This document shows, one piece after another, positions 17,916 to 26,686 of a stretch of 64,000 nt of DNA. Source of the DNA: Acinetobacter oleivorans DR1 (GTDB lineage: Bacteria; Pseudomonadota; Gammaproteobacteria; Pseudomonadales; Moraxellaceae); NCBI RefSeq assembly GCF_000196795.1, contig NC_014259.1:2232001-2296000 (forward strand), in the 5' to 3' direction. A program made the position numbers and the translations under genes. The notes below the pieces were generated by a model. It was not told the DNA's origin. It saw only the letters and a list, made by a program, of their open reading frames with translations, and did not search any database. The stretch's first letter is position 1. Every line of letters begins with the position of its first letter.

Positions 17916-17932
17916 TTTAAATTCAATTTAAA
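17916..17932. promoter_or_regulatory. Candidate operator between the efflux operon and its TetR-type regulator
   Basis: TTTAAATT-C-AATTTAAA is a 17-base palindrome, perfect around one central base, in the 118-base divergent spacer. A second AATTTAAATT follows at once. TetR-family regulators bind such sites, but AT-rich palindromes also arise by chance. Confidence 0.45.
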
Positions 17933-17997
17933 TTTAAATTACTCCAATCTTTGAATAAAAGATATACTTTTATGGTGAATCAAAGTTAGGGTTAAAT

Positions 17998-18645
17998 ATG
18001 TCCAGATCTAGACGAAGTGATGGTGACTTAACCAAGTCCAAAATTATTGAGGCAGCAGGACCTTTAATTGCCCAATATGGTTTTGCAAAGACAGCGAACA
18101 AAACAATTGCTAACGCTGCGAATGTTGATTTGGCTGCAATTAATTATCACTTTGATGGTCGAGAAGGGCTGTATCAAGCTGTGTTAGTGGAAGCTCACGC
18201 TCACTATCTAGATGAAAAATATTTACTAGAACTTGTTGAAAGCACTCAGTCACCAGAAGAAAAGCTAAGCTTATTACTTGAGACCTTGCTGCATAAATTA
18301 ACCGAAAAAGATGTTTGGCATGGCAAAGTCTTTATTCGTGAACTCTTTTCACCTTCTGAGCATTTATTAAATTTTATTGAACTTGCAGGTATGAGGAAAT
18401 TTTTTCTTATTCGTAGGCTCATTAGTCAAGTTGCTGGTTTAGATGAAAATGATCCAGCTGTTTTGCCTTGTATTTTAAGCGTGATGACACCTTGCATGAT
18501 GCTCATTATTGCCGGACCTAATGCTCAAGCACCTGAGCCGCTTAAAAATATTGCCCAGATGCCATTACATGATTTAGTTGAACATTTTAAAAAATTTTCA
18601 TTAGCAGGATTAAAAGCAATTAGCCAATCAAATCTTAAAAATTAG
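17998..18645 (+). CDS. TetR/AcrR family regulator, CecR-like
   Basis: A 215-residue repressor-type protein. The helix-turn-helix lies at about 15-60 (KIIEAAGPLIAQYGFAKTANKTIANAA then VDLAAINYHFDGREGLYQAVL, the usual YHF recognition region). The C-terminal half matches the DUF1956/CecR group (WHGKVFIRELFSPSEHL). In E. coli CecR controls the ybhGFSR efflux operon and rhlE. The same regulator-exporter pairing here, divergent with a shared spacer, supports local control of the pump; the inducer is unknown. Its last four bases overlap the end of convergent lpxB. Confidence 0.88.
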   Translation: MSRSRRSDGDLTKSKIIEAAGPLIAQYGFAKTANKTIANAANVDLAAINYHFDGREGLYQAVLVEAHAHYLDEKYLLELVESTQSPEEKLSLLLETLLHKLTEKDVWHGKVFIRELFSPSEHLLNFIELAGMRKFFLIRRLISQVAGLDENDPAVLPCILSVMTPCMMLIIAGPNAQAPEPLKNIAQMPLHDLVEHFKKFSLAGLKAISQSNLKN

Positions 18646-19817
18646 CGATTCAAACATTGCAAAATGGCTTGTACCGGATCTTCTGTATTTCCAGAAATAA
18701 GCTGTTTATGCATGGTTAAATGTTGCATCACTTGAATTTGAGCTGTCTCAACATTCATTAGTTTTTCTATTTCAGTAGCTAAATGTTCTGGTGTTGCATC
18801 AGCCTGAATCAGCTCTTCAATGACTTTCTTACCCGCAATAATATTAGGCAAAGAATAATAAGGAATTTTCACCAAAAGCTTAGCAATTATATAGGTCAAC
18901 CAATGCAATTTATAGAAAGTGACCATCGGTCTATGCATGAGCATGGCTTCTAATGTTGCAGTCCCAGAAGCTAAGGCAATGATATCACTTGCATTCATGA
19001 CCATACGGCCAACTTTAGACTCACTATCTGTATTTTCTAAAATATGAATTACAGTTTTCAAATTAGGCGCTAATTGTTCAACACCCTGCTCAATCTGCTG
19101 TTTACGCGCATCGTTAATTGCGGGAATTAAAAATTGAATGTTTGGATATTTCTTATGCAGAATATTGGCAGTTCCAAGCAACATAGGCAAAAGTCGTTCT
19201 ACCTCACCTTTTCGGCTGCCTGGTAATAACGCAATATGTTTTTGATTTTCATTAAGACCTAATTGCTGTTTGGCAATTTGGATTGGATTTTCAAGTGGCA
19301 ATTGTTTAGCTAATGGATGGCCTACAAATGCTGCTGGAACTTCATATCGTTCATAAAAAACTTTTTCAAAAGGAAATAAGCAAAGTACTAAATCTATGCT
19401 CTGCTTAATGCCATGAACACGTCCTTGACGCCACGCCCAAACTGAAGGACTGACATATTGAACTGTTTTTATTGGAAGATTCTTTTCTTTAATACTTTTC
19501 GAAAGTCTAAGGTTAAAGTCTGGTGCATCAATACCAATAAAAATATCAACTGGATTTTGAGTCCATTGATTGATTAAACCATCACGTACAGCGAATAATT
19601 TTTTTAAGTCTTTTAATACCTCAACAATCCCCATCACAGACAGAGTTTCCATTGGGTAATAACTGTTAAAACCTTCAGCAATCATTTGAGGACCACCGAT
19701 TCCCTCAAATTCGGCATCGATTCCTTGTTCTCGAAAACTACGCATAAGTTTCACACCAAGCGTATCTCCAGAAACTTCCCCAACTACAATGCCTATTTTA
19801 AGTTTTCGGTTTGCCAA
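18642..19817 (-). CDS. lpxB: Lipid-A-disaccharide synthase
   Basis: This GT-B glycosyltransferase (family 19) joins lipid X to UDP-2,3-diacylglucosamine to make the lipid A disaccharide at the inner membrane. The 391 residues show GEVSGDTLG (13-21), EGIGGPQM (about 38-45), SVWAWRQGR (about 126-134), HPLAKQL, LLPGSRKGEVERL (about 200) and ASGTATLEAML (about 283), all conserved in LpxB. The start appears to be TTG; a stop lies in frame shortly upstream and no nearby ATG fits. It is not beside lpxD-fabZ-lpxA, unlike E. coli. It ends four bases inside the convergent regulator gene. Confidence 0.95.
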   Translation of the reverse strand: MANRKLKIGIVVGEVSGDTLGVKLMRSFREQGIDAEFEGIGGPQMIAEGFNSYYPMETLSVMGIVEVLKDLKKLFAVRDGLINQWTQNPVDIFIGIDAPDFNLRLSKSIKEKNLPIKTVQYVSPSVWAWRQGRVHGIKQSIDLVLCLFPFEKVFYERYEVPAAFVGHPLAKQLPLENPIQIAKQQLGLNENQKHIALLPGSRKGEVERLLPMLLGTANILHKKYPNIQFLIPAINDARKQQIEQGVEQLAPNLKTVIHILENTDSESKVGRMVMNASDIIALASGTATLEAMLMHRPMVTFYKLHWLTYIIAKLLVKIPYYSLPNIIAGKKVIEELIQADATPEHLATEIEKLMNVETAQIQVMQHLTMHKQLISGNTEDPVQAILQCLNR

Positions 19818-20004
19818 GGCGATTTACCCAAGAATTTGAAATAATGCATTCTAGCATAGAGGTTTATCAATCTTGAACTTGATCGATATGTACTTACCAA
19901 AAGCAGTCACAGCACAAACTATCTAAAATTACATTCATTCACCATCTTTTAATCTAAATTAACAATGCAATTTGAATTGTAGCTTACATTTACAAACAAT
20001 AAAA

Positions 20005-20029
20005 TAAATGAGAATTATTTACATTATCT
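20005..20029 (+). promoter_or_regulatory. Fur box upstream of the siderophore receptor
   Basis: The 19 bases at about 20011-20029 (GAGAATTATTTACATTATC) match the Fur consensus GATAATGATAATCATTATC at 14 positions, and overlapping AATGAGAATTATTT extends the match. It lies just before the chosen receptor start and would cover its promoter or leader. Confidence 0.65.
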
Positions 20030-20037
20030 TTAATCTT

Positions 20038-22173
20038 ATGAATATCCCACCTCGACCATTTAAGCTTACCGTAATCGCCTGCGCGATTTGTTATGCGAAC
20101 CTCTCTTATGCTCAAGACTCAGAGGTACAATCTTTACAGACGATCCAAGTTAAAGCATCAAATGCTGAGCAGTCTTCTGAACAAACCAAAGCATATAATG
20201 TTAAGAACTCGAGTAGCGCAACCAAGCTTAATATTGAGGCTAAAGAAACCCCTCAAACTATTAATGTCGTTACTCGTCAGCAAATTGAAGATTTCGGACT
20301 TACCAGTACACGAGATGTTTTAAAAAATACTCCCGGTGTAACCGTATCTAATCAAGAAACTGAGCGAACTACTTATATGGCTCGCGGTTTTGAGATTTCA
20401 AATATATTAACTGACGGCGTGGGTTTTCCCCTCTCAGGTTATAACTATAACAATACGAATCCTGATACTTATTTCTATGATCGTGTAGAAGTCGTTAAAG
20501 GTGCTGATTCTTTAACTAACGCCTTCGGTGACCCGAGCGCAACAATCAACAATATTAGAAAACGCCCGACTCAAGAATTCCAAGCAAGTGGCGGTGTAAG
20601 TTATGGTTCTTGGGATACTCAGCGTTATGAAGCTGATGTCTCTGGCGCAATCATACAGAGTGGAAAAGTACGTGGCCGTATTATGGGCTATGAGCAAACT
20701 GGTGATTCTTACCTTAATCGATATTCGTCAGAGAGAAATGGTTTCGCAGGTATTATTGAAGCTGATTTGACAGATAGTACTTTACTGACCGCTGGTTATA
20801 GCCAAGAACAAAATAAACCCAATGCAAACAACTGGGGTGCTCTGCCTTTGTTAGATGCCAATGGTAAACAAATTTCATATGACCGCTCATATAATCCAAA
20901 CCCCGACTGGGCACACTGGGATAATGAAACACAAAATGCTTTTGTTGAATTAAAGCAAAAAATTAATGATCAGTGGACCGCTAAGCTGACCTATAACTAT
21001 CTTGATACCAAACATAATAGTCGTCTTCTTTATTATTATGGTTATCCAAAAGCTGATGGATCAGGTGTTTCTCTAACCCCTTGGGGTGGTCAAGAGCACC
21101 AAGAAAAACATGCTGTCGATTTAAATCTCGAAGGAACATATAAACTTTTCAATCGAGAACATGAAGCATCTTTAGGCTATAGCTATGTACGTAGTCATCA
21201 GCAAGATAAACAATCTACAGGAACGATTAACGATAGTAACGTCATAAAATCAACCACTACGGATTGGTCAAGTTGGACACCTCAATCTATAACTTGGTCA
21301 GATTTCACAGAAGCTGCAAACTATAAGCAGAATATTAATTCCATCTATGCTGCGACACGCTTACATCTTAATGAAGATTTAAAACTTTTACTTGGTGCAA
21401 ACTATGTCCAAGCTGAAAGTAAAGGTGAAAGTTATGGTTCCCCAATGTCATATAGTGAAAGTAAAGTCTCACCCTATGTTGGACTAACTTATAACTTTAC
21501 ACCTGAATATACAGGTTATATGAGTTACACCTCAATTTTCCGTCCTCAAACTGGTATTGATAAAGATACCAATCAAGCTTTAAAACCTATTGATGGTAAA
21601 AGCTATGAAATGGGCGTAAAAAGTTCATGGTTAGATGACCGTTTAACAGGAACACTTTCAGTATTTAAAACTGAACAAAATAATTACCCTCTACGCAGCT
21701 CTGATGGAAATCCACTTAATCGAAAAGTACCAACCAGTGATTTAGAGTCACAAGGTGTAGAAGTCGGCTTATCAGGTCAAATCACAAATAATGTGAATCT
21801 TTCTTTCGGCTATGCTCAATTTAGTATTAAAGATATTAAGAATGGCGGCGAAGCAAGAACTTATAATCCAAACCAGACACTTAACGTGCTAACCACCTAC
21901 ACGCCACCAGTTTTACCGAAGCTAAAAGTTGGTGCAGGGTTACAATGGCAAGATGGGATAAAGTTATATGATTCAAATGTTAACAGTACGATTAAACAAG
22001 ATGCATATGCTTTAGTTAATTTAATGGCCAGCTATGAAGTCAACGATCATATTACACTTCAAGCAAATGGTAATAATATTTTTGACAAGAAATATTTAAA
22101 TAGTTTTCCAGATGGCCAAGCTTTTTATGGTCCTTCTGCCAACTATACAGTTGCTGTAAAGTTTAAATATTAA
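20038..22173 (+). CDS. TonB-dependent siderophore receptor (FhuE/FpvA-like)
   Basis: An outer-membrane receptor of 711 residues. Signal peptide about 1-25 (cleaved after SYA), a TonB box region LQTIQVKAS, then a plug domain with KETPQTINVVTRQQIEDFG and DRVEVVKGADSL, and a 22-strand barrel ending NYTVAVKFKY with an aromatic last residue. The plug wording and SYGSWDTQRYEADVSG are typical of ferric hydroxamate or mixed-type receptors (FhuE, FpvA, FoxA); the actual ligand is not known. An in-frame ATG at 20008 lies within the Fur box, so I choose 20038, which also gives the better signal peptide. A hairpin terminator separates it from the membrane genes downstream. Confidence 0.9.
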   Translation: MNIPPRPFKLTVIACAICYANLSYAQDSEVQSLQTIQVKASNAEQSSEQTKAYNVKNSSSATKLNIEAKETPQTINVVTRQQIEDFGLTSTRDVLKNTPGVTVSNQETERTTYMARGFEISNILTDGVGFPLSGYNYNNTNPDTYFYDRVEVVKGADSLTNAFGDPSATINNIRKRPTQEFQASGGVSYGSWDTQRYEADVSGAIIQSGKVRGRIMGYEQTGDSYLNRYSSERNGFAGIIEADLTDSTLLTAGYSQEQNKPNANNWGALPLLDANGKQISYDRSYNPNPDWAHWDNETQNAFVELKQKINDQWTAKLTYNYLDTKHNSRLLYYYGYPKADGSGVSLTPWGGQEHQEKHAVDLNLEGTYKLFNREHEASLGYSYVRSHQQDKQSTGTINDSNVIKSTTTDWSSWTPQSITWSDFTEAANYKQNINSIYAATRLHLNEDLKLLLGANYVQAESKGESYGSPMSYSESKVSPYVGLTYNFTPEYTGYMSYTSIFRPQTGIDKDTNQALKPIDGKSYEMGVKSSWLDDRLTGTLSVFKTEQNNYPLRSSDGNPLNRKVPTSDLESQGVEVGLSGQITNNVNLSFGYAQFSIKDIKNGGEARTYNPNQTLNVLTTYTPPVLPKLKVGAGLQWQDGIKLYDSNVNSTIKQDAYALVNLMASYEVNDHITLQANGNNIFDKKYLNSFPDGQAFYGPSANYTVAVKFKY

Positions 22174-22179
22174 TATCGT

Positions 22180-22208
22180 AGCCAATCCCAATTTAGGGAT
22201 TGGCTTTA
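22180..22208 (+). terminator. Hairpin after the receptor gene
   Basis: AGCCAATCCC pairs with GGGATTGGCT, followed by TTACTTATTATTCTT. It may end most receptor transcripts and let some run into the next three genes. Confidence 0.75.
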
Positions 22209-22239
22209 CTTATTATTCTTTGTGTATGTGTCAGTAAAG

Positions 22240-22539
22240 ATGTCCAAAACTGTAAATCTCCCAGTGTCATATCGTATAAAAGTTTTCTATCGATTCTTGC
22301 TAGTTTTCGGTATGGGCTTTGCCTGTATGGCGTATTTAAGTCTTGGACTCATTGGAATTTTCCTTTTGACCCTCGACAAAGCTGAAGCTATATATCTCGC
22401 AGCATTTATAGCAATTCTATTTTACGTCATCTTTGTGATTGTTGGTTTCTGCGTTCAATCACTTTTGAAACTCACTGGGCTATCAATTGTTTTGTGCGCC
22501 CTTTTCTTTTTTGTGACACGTGTGGTGGGTTATGCATAA
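22240..22539 (+). CDS. DUF3649 small membrane protein
   Basis: A 99-residue protein with three hydrophobic segments (about 15-40, 45-70, 75-95), matching the DUF3649 proteins found between siderophore receptors and PepSY proteins. Start choice: in-frame GTG codons lie at 22222 and 22228, but the ATG at 22240 gives the family-like beginning. Its last 8 bases overlap the next gene's start. It is presumed to help iron handling at the inner membrane; no direct activity is known. Confidence 0.75.
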   Translation: MSKTVNLPVSYRIKVFYRFLLVFGMGFACMAYLSLGLIGIFLLTLDKAEAIYLAAFIAILFYVIFVIVGFCVQSLLKLTGLSIVLCALFFFVTRVVGYA

Positions 22540-24088
22540 AGGTATACGTCAATCTATGGCATGGCTACACTCATGGACTGGCTTAATATTTGGATGGCTC
22601 GTATTTGCTATTTTCTTAATGGGTAGCCTATCTTATTACCGCCACGAAATTAATTTATGGATGCAGCCTGCACTTGCACAATATGATGTAAAGCAAGATA
22701 TTGCTATTAAAACAGCATATCATTATTTACAAGAAAACGCTCCAGATGCCAAATCTTGGTATTTAACAGTTGCTACACCAGAAAGCCCCGTCAACACTAT
22801 GTATTGGGAAAAAGCTGACGGCGGTTATGGCAATACCACACTTGATGCTAACACGGGAAAAGAACTTCAACTTTCGGCAACTCTAGGCGGAGATTTTTTT
22901 TACCGCTTCCATTACCAACTTTTTGGCATTCCAATCATAGTTGGGCGATTAGTCGTATGTCTTGCCGCATTTATTATGCTGATTGCTTTGGTTTCAGGCA
23001 TTATTACCCATAAAAAAATATTTACCGACTTTTTTACTTTACGCACATTTAAGTCTCAGCGTTCATGGCTAGACTTTCACAATATTTCTTCAGTCGTTGC
23101 ACTGCCCTTCTTTTTAACCATTACATTTACGGGCTTAGCTATTTTCTTTTATTTATATCTACCTTGGGGAATGCAAAAGATTTACCCTGAAAACCCTTAT
23201 CAATATTTTACGGAAATCCGCACAAAGACTGTACTTGAGAATCAATCAATTCAGCCTGCTCAAAACTTAGCTATTGATAAGCTATTGAATCAAGTTCAAC
23301 AAAGTTGGGGTAATCAACCTTTATCAACGATTAGTGTAAAAAATCCGAATACCAATCAGGCGCAAATTACATTTATTCAGCAAGAAGACCGCTCTATTAC
23401 TCGTAATCAAGCTCAAATTACATTAAATGCTTCAACCGGCAAAGTCTTAGAAGACACACGTAATAATAGCCCTATTGCGACATTGAATGCGGGTGTTTAT
23501 GGCCTGCACATGGCAACATTTGCTCAACCTTTACTTCGTTTAGGATTCTTTTTCTCAGGCATTTTAGGCTGTGTAATGATTGCCTCTGGTTTGTTACTGT
23601 GGAGTCTTAAACGACAAATTCAAAATAAGAATTGTAAGTTTCATTTCGGGCATTACTTAGTTGACCGATTAAATGTTGCAGCGTTTGTTGGATTACCTTG
23701 TGCAACTGTCGCCTATTTAAGCGCGAATCGATTGTTTACAGTCACATCAACCACCATCAATTATGAAATTTATAGTTTTTTCTTAGTTTGGTTAATCAGC
23801 TTGATCATTGCTTTATTCACTAAAAAGCAGCATTTGTGGCGAACTCAACTTTGCGTTTTTATTATGCTTTGTATTGCACTTCCCATCTTAAATCTAAGTT
23901 ATTTACTTAAACATGAGTATGTTCAAAGCCTCAGAGATTATTGGACCTTTGCACGTGTAGATGTATTTTTGTGGATCTTTGCAGCTTTAGCAATTTTTAT
24001 ATTCTGCAAAATTCAACCTATCCAGCATAAAGCTGTCGCAAAGATTCAAAAAAAGCTGAATAAACTAGATACTGAGGTGAGCTCATGA
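22532..24088 (+). CDS. PepSY-associated TM helix protein (siderophore-iron reductase/release type)
   Basis: A 518-residue inner-membrane protein. It starts with the signature RQSMAWLHSWTGLIFGW (first helix), has a PepSY-type periplasmic domain (about 40-130), further helices with the histidines of RFHYQLFG and DFHNISSVVALPFF and LHMATFAQPLLR, and four C-terminal helices. The histidines on helices suit haem or metal binding, as in the PiuB/FpvG group that reduces ferric siderophores or haem-linked iron. ATG at 22532 overlaps the DUF3649 stop; a GTG four codons earlier is possible. Coupled by ATGA overlap to the next gene. Confidence 0.85.
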   Translation: MHKGIRQSMAWLHSWTGLIFGWLVFAIFLMGSLSYYRHEINLWMQPALAQYDVKQDIAIKTAYHYLQENAPDAKSWYLTVATPESPVNTMYWEKADGGYGNTTLDANTGKELQLSATLGGDFFYRFHYQLFGIPIIVGRLVVCLAAFIMLIALVSGIITHKKIFTDFFTLRTFKSQRSWLDFHNISSVVALPFFLTITFTGLAIFFYLYLPWGMQKIYPENPYQYFTEIRTKTVLENQSIQPAQNLAIDKLLNQVQQSWGNQPLSTISVKNPNTNQAQITFIQQEDRSITRNQAQITLNASTGKVLEDTRNNSPIATLNAGVYGLHMATFAQPLLRLGFFFSGILGCVMIASGLLLWSLKRQIQNKNCKFHFGHYLVDRLNVAAFVGLPCATVAYLSANRLFTVTSTTINYEIYSFFLVWLISLIIALFTKKQHLWRTQLCVFIMLCIALPILNLSYLLKHEYVQSLRDYWTFARVDVFLWIFAALAIFIFCKIQPIQHKAVAKIQKKLNKLDTEVSS

Positions 24089-24366
24089 TTCTTATAGCTT
24101 TCATCTTAATTTTATTAGGTATGTATTTACTATTTATGGCGAGCGAAAAATATCGATCGCCGAAATCAACAGGTCATTTCAAATCGTTAGCTCAAAAATA
24201 TTACCGACACATTAAAATAGCTGCATTCATGCTATTTGGTTTATGTGCATTTATTCTTATTCAACACTATAAATTTTCAATTGGTTTTGTCAGTTGGTGG
24301 ATCTTTGCAACGCCATTAACTTTTATTCTTATACTTTTAGTTAATCCTCTAAAGTCTTCAAAATAA
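24085..24366 (+). CDS. DUF3325 small membrane protein
   Basis: A 93-residue protein with three hydrophobic segments (about 1-18, 45-62, 68-88) and a basic loop (KYRSPKSTGHFKSLAQKYYR). It begins by a four-base ATGA overlap with the PepSY gene and has a good GAGGTGAGCTC site, so it is translated with it. DUF3325 proteins typically close the DUF3649-PepSY-DUF3325 trio beside TonB receptors. Role inferred from context only. Confidence 0.75.
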   Translation: MILIAFILILLGMYLLFMASEKYRSPKSTGHFKSLAQKYYRHIKIAAFMLFGLCAFILIQHYKFSIGFVSWWIFATPLTFILILLVNPLKSSK

Positions 24367-24399
24367 TCTTTTTCTTTAAAAAATGATGAAAAATAGAAC

Positions 24400-24436
24400 A
24401 AGCTAAGCAATATTTTGATTGCTTAGCTTTTTTTTG
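24400..24436 (+). terminator. Terminator of the iron operon
   Basis: AAGCTAAGCAAT pairs with ATTGCTTAGCTT and runs into seven T. Confidence 0.9.
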
Positions 24437-24488
24437 CATAAGCAAATCATTATTCATGACAACTGTTTATCTCTAAAAGGAATAAGAT

Positions 24489-24503
24489 ATGTGCGTTTCG
24501 TGA
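24489..24503 (+). CDS. Four-codon leader ORF before the TSUP gene (candidate)
   Basis: ATG TGC GTT TCG TGA encodes Met-Cys-Val-Ser. An AAAGGAATAAGAT ribosome site gives near-ideal spacing, better than that of the main gene. It is in the same frame as the transporter gene, with TGA TAA between them. Could be a regulatory leader peptide or the relic of a former start; see findings. Confidence 0.35.
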   Translation: MCVS

Positions 24504-24518
24504 TAAGTGGCGATAAAG

Positions 24519-25406
24519 ATGTCTGGTGCTTTTGAATTTATCTTAGCAGGTATGTTAGTTGGTTTCTGTGTAGGGATTACAGGAGTTGGTGGTGGATCAT
24601 TAATGACACCAATTTTAATTGGCCTTTTTAGAATTGAACCTCATATCGCAATTGGTACCGATTTACTTTATGCCGCAATTTCAAAATTTTGTGGATCAAT
24701 GGTTCACGCTAGAAAGCTCAATATTGTCTGGCCAATTGTTTTATGGTTAGCAGTAGGCAGTATTCCTGCATCTTTCGGTACCACATGGATACTTGAGCAT
24801 TATTTAAGTCAGTCAACACACTATAAAGCTGTACTCACCATGGTATTAGGTTTTATGCTGACTTTAACTGGTGTATCTATCATTTTCCGCTCTCGTATTG
24901 AGAAGTTCTTTAGTCGTTTTAGAAGTAAAGAAGTCACTCAAACTGAGACTGAGCATTTAGCTATCCATAAGAAACGTAGCTTTATCGTGGTGATGGGTAT
25001 CATCTTAGGTGTATTCGTAACGCTTTCATCAGTCGGTGCTGGTGCATTTGGGATTATGGCACTCGTGATCATGTTCCCGAACTTGCCAATGATTCGAATT
25101 ATTGGTTCAGATGTTGTACATGCCGTATTACTCACTTTAGTGGCTGGCCTTGGACATATGAGTGCTGGTAACGTCGACTTTACGCTTCTTATGTGGTTAT
25201 TGGTGGGTTCAATTCCTGCAATTATTGTTGGTACGCTCATTAGTTCTCGTATGCCAGAACGTTTAATCCGAAAAATTTTAGGGATTACCTTATTTGCCCT
25301 CGGTGTTAACTTTATGGTTCACCCAGTCAAAGCAAAACCGAAAGCACCTGTGGTACAACAACAAGCTGTAGTTGCCGAAAAAACAAGCAACTCAACTGAA
25401 AGATAG
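24519..25406 (+). CDS. TSUP family (TauE/SafE) sulfite or organosulfur exporter
   Basis: A 295-residue inner-membrane protein with about eight hydrophobic segments and the duplicated TauE/SafE layout: first half with GFCVGITGVGGGSLMTPIL and second with VTLSSVGAGAFGIMAL, each holding the Gly-rich loop of the family; a polar loop lies between (about 125-155). Such proteins move sulfite, sulfoacetate or related anions; the substrate is not readable. ATG at 24519 or GTG at 24507 are both possible starts. A Gln/Lys/Ala-rich cytoplasmic tail closes the protein. Confidence 0.85.
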   Translation: MSGAFEFILAGMLVGFCVGITGVGGGSLMTPILIGLFRIEPHIAIGTDLLYAAISKFCGSMVHARKLNIVWPIVLWLAVGSIPASFGTTWILEHYLSQSTHYKAVLTMVLGFMLTLTGVSIIFRSRIEKFFSRFRSKEVTQTETEHLAIHKKRSFIVVMGIILGVFVTLSSVGAGAFGIMALVIMFPNLPMIRIIGSDVVHAVLLTLVAGLGHMSAGNVDFTLLMWLLVGSIPAIIVGTLISSRMPERLIRKILGITLFALGVNFMVHPVKAKPKAPVVQQQAVVAEKTSNSTER

Positions 25407-25430
25407 CAAAATCAATAAGATTTTTCCAAA

Positions 25431-25482
25431 CTGAAATACCATGAGATGTAGGATTTTCATAATTATTTCATGGTATATTCAG
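25431..25482 (+). promoter_or_regulatory. Inverted repeat in the aroG leader
   Basis: CTGAAATACCATGA and TCATGGTATATTCAG pair over 14 bases with a single-base bulge around a 23-base loop. It lies between the TSUP stop and the chosen aroG start and could be an operator or mRNA hairpin. Confidence 0.45.
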
Positions 25483-25502
25483 TACACAAAACAACCTTTA
25501 GT

Positions 25503-26612
25503 ATGATCGAACCAGTGACAGCAATGACTACACATTCAAATTCCGTTTCAAAGCCAGATATCGACGACGTTAATATTAAAAGCATTCAAACTCTTGTAAC
25601 ACCAGCCGAGCTTAAATCAGAACTTCCTTTATCTGATGTTGCTTCACAAACTGTTCTAAAAGGTCGCGATACCATTCGTAATATTTTAGATGGTTCAGAT
25701 AAGCGTTTGTTTGTCGTTATTGGTCCTTGCTCTATTCATGATCCAAAAGCTGCTCACGAATATGCCGATCGTTTAAAAGCATTAAGTGAAAAGGTTAAAG
25801 ATTCACTATATTTAGTTATGCGTGTTTATTTTGAAAAACCACGTACAACAATTGGTTGGAAAGGTCTCATTAATGATCCTGACATGAATGACTCTTTTAA
25901 TATTGAAAAAGGTTTACGTATTGGTCGTAAGCTTTTGCTTGAATTAAATGAAAAAGGTTTACCATGTGCAACTGAAGCACTTGACCCGAACTCTCCGCAG
26001 TATTACCAAGACTTAATTTCGTGGTCTGCAATTGGTGCACGTACAACTGAAAGCCAAACTCACCGCGAAATGTCTTCTGGTCTATCATCACCAGTAGGTT
26101 TTAAAAATGGTACAGATGGCGGTTTAACTGTTGCAACCAATGCGATGCAGTCTGTTAAATATGGTCATAGCTTCTTAGGTCTTAATGAAGACGGACAAGT
26201 TTCGATTATTAATACGAGTGGTAACCCTTACGCACACGTAGTATTACGTGGTGGTAATGGTAAGCCGAACTACGATGCTGGCTCTGTTGAAGAAGCTGAA
26301 AATGCTTTAGCGAAAGCAAAAGTTAGCACTAAAATCATGATTGATGCGAGCCACGCAAACTCAAATAAAGACCCATACTTACAACCACTTGTTCTTAAAA
26401 ATATTACTGAACAAATTTTAGATGGTAATAAGTCAATTGTTGGTCTTATGGTTGAAAGTCACTTAAAAGGCGGCCGCCAAGATATTCCTGAGAATCTTTG
26501 TGATCTCGAATATGGTAAATCAGTGACTGATGGCTGTATTGACTGGGAAACGACTGAAAAAACATTACTTGAAATGCATGAAGCTTTAAAAGACGTTTTA
26601 CCAAATCGTTAA
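25503..26612 (+). CDS. aroG: 3-deoxy-7-phosphoheptulonate synthase (class I DAHP synthase)
   Basis: First enzyme of the shikimate pathway: phosphoenolpyruvate plus erythrose 4-phosphate to DAHP. The 369-residue protein is a class I alpha type: VVIGPCSIHDP, MRVYFEKPRTTIGWKGLINDP, the GARTTESQTHREMSSGLS loop, LRGGNGKPNYD and MIDASHANSNK with the metal ligands (Cys, His, Glu, Asp). Which aromatic amino acid inhibits it cannot be decided safely from sequence. Starts at 25470 and 25524 are alternatives; the former lies inside a hairpin arm. A terminator follows. Confidence 0.93.
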   Translation: MIEPVTAMTTHSNSVSKPDIDDVNIKSIQTLVTPAELKSELPLSDVASQTVLKGRDTIRNILDGSDKRLFVVIGPCSIHDPKAAHEYADRLKALSEKVKDSLYLVMRVYFEKPRTTIGWKGLINDPDMNDSFNIEKGLRIGRKLLLELNEKGLPCATEALDPNSPQYYQDLISWSAIGARTTESQTHREMSSGLSSPVGFKNGTDGGLTVATNAMQSVKYGHSFLGLNEDGQVSIINTSGNPYAHVVLRGGNGKPNYDAGSVEEAENALAKAKVSTKIMIDASHANSNKDPYLQPLVLKNITEQILDGNKSIVGLMVESHLKGGRQDIPENLCDLEYGKSVTDGCIDWETTEKTLLEMHEALKDVLPNR

Positions 26613-26636
26613 TACATCTTTTTAAGAAGATCAATT

Positions 26637-26664
26637 AAGCCCTCATTTTTGAGGGCTTTTTTAT
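26637..26664 (+). terminator. Terminator of aroG
   Basis: AAGCCCTCA pairs with TGAGGGCTT and is followed by a T run. Confidence 0.9.
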
Positions 26665-26686
26665 TTTTCTTTGTCGGAATTCAACA

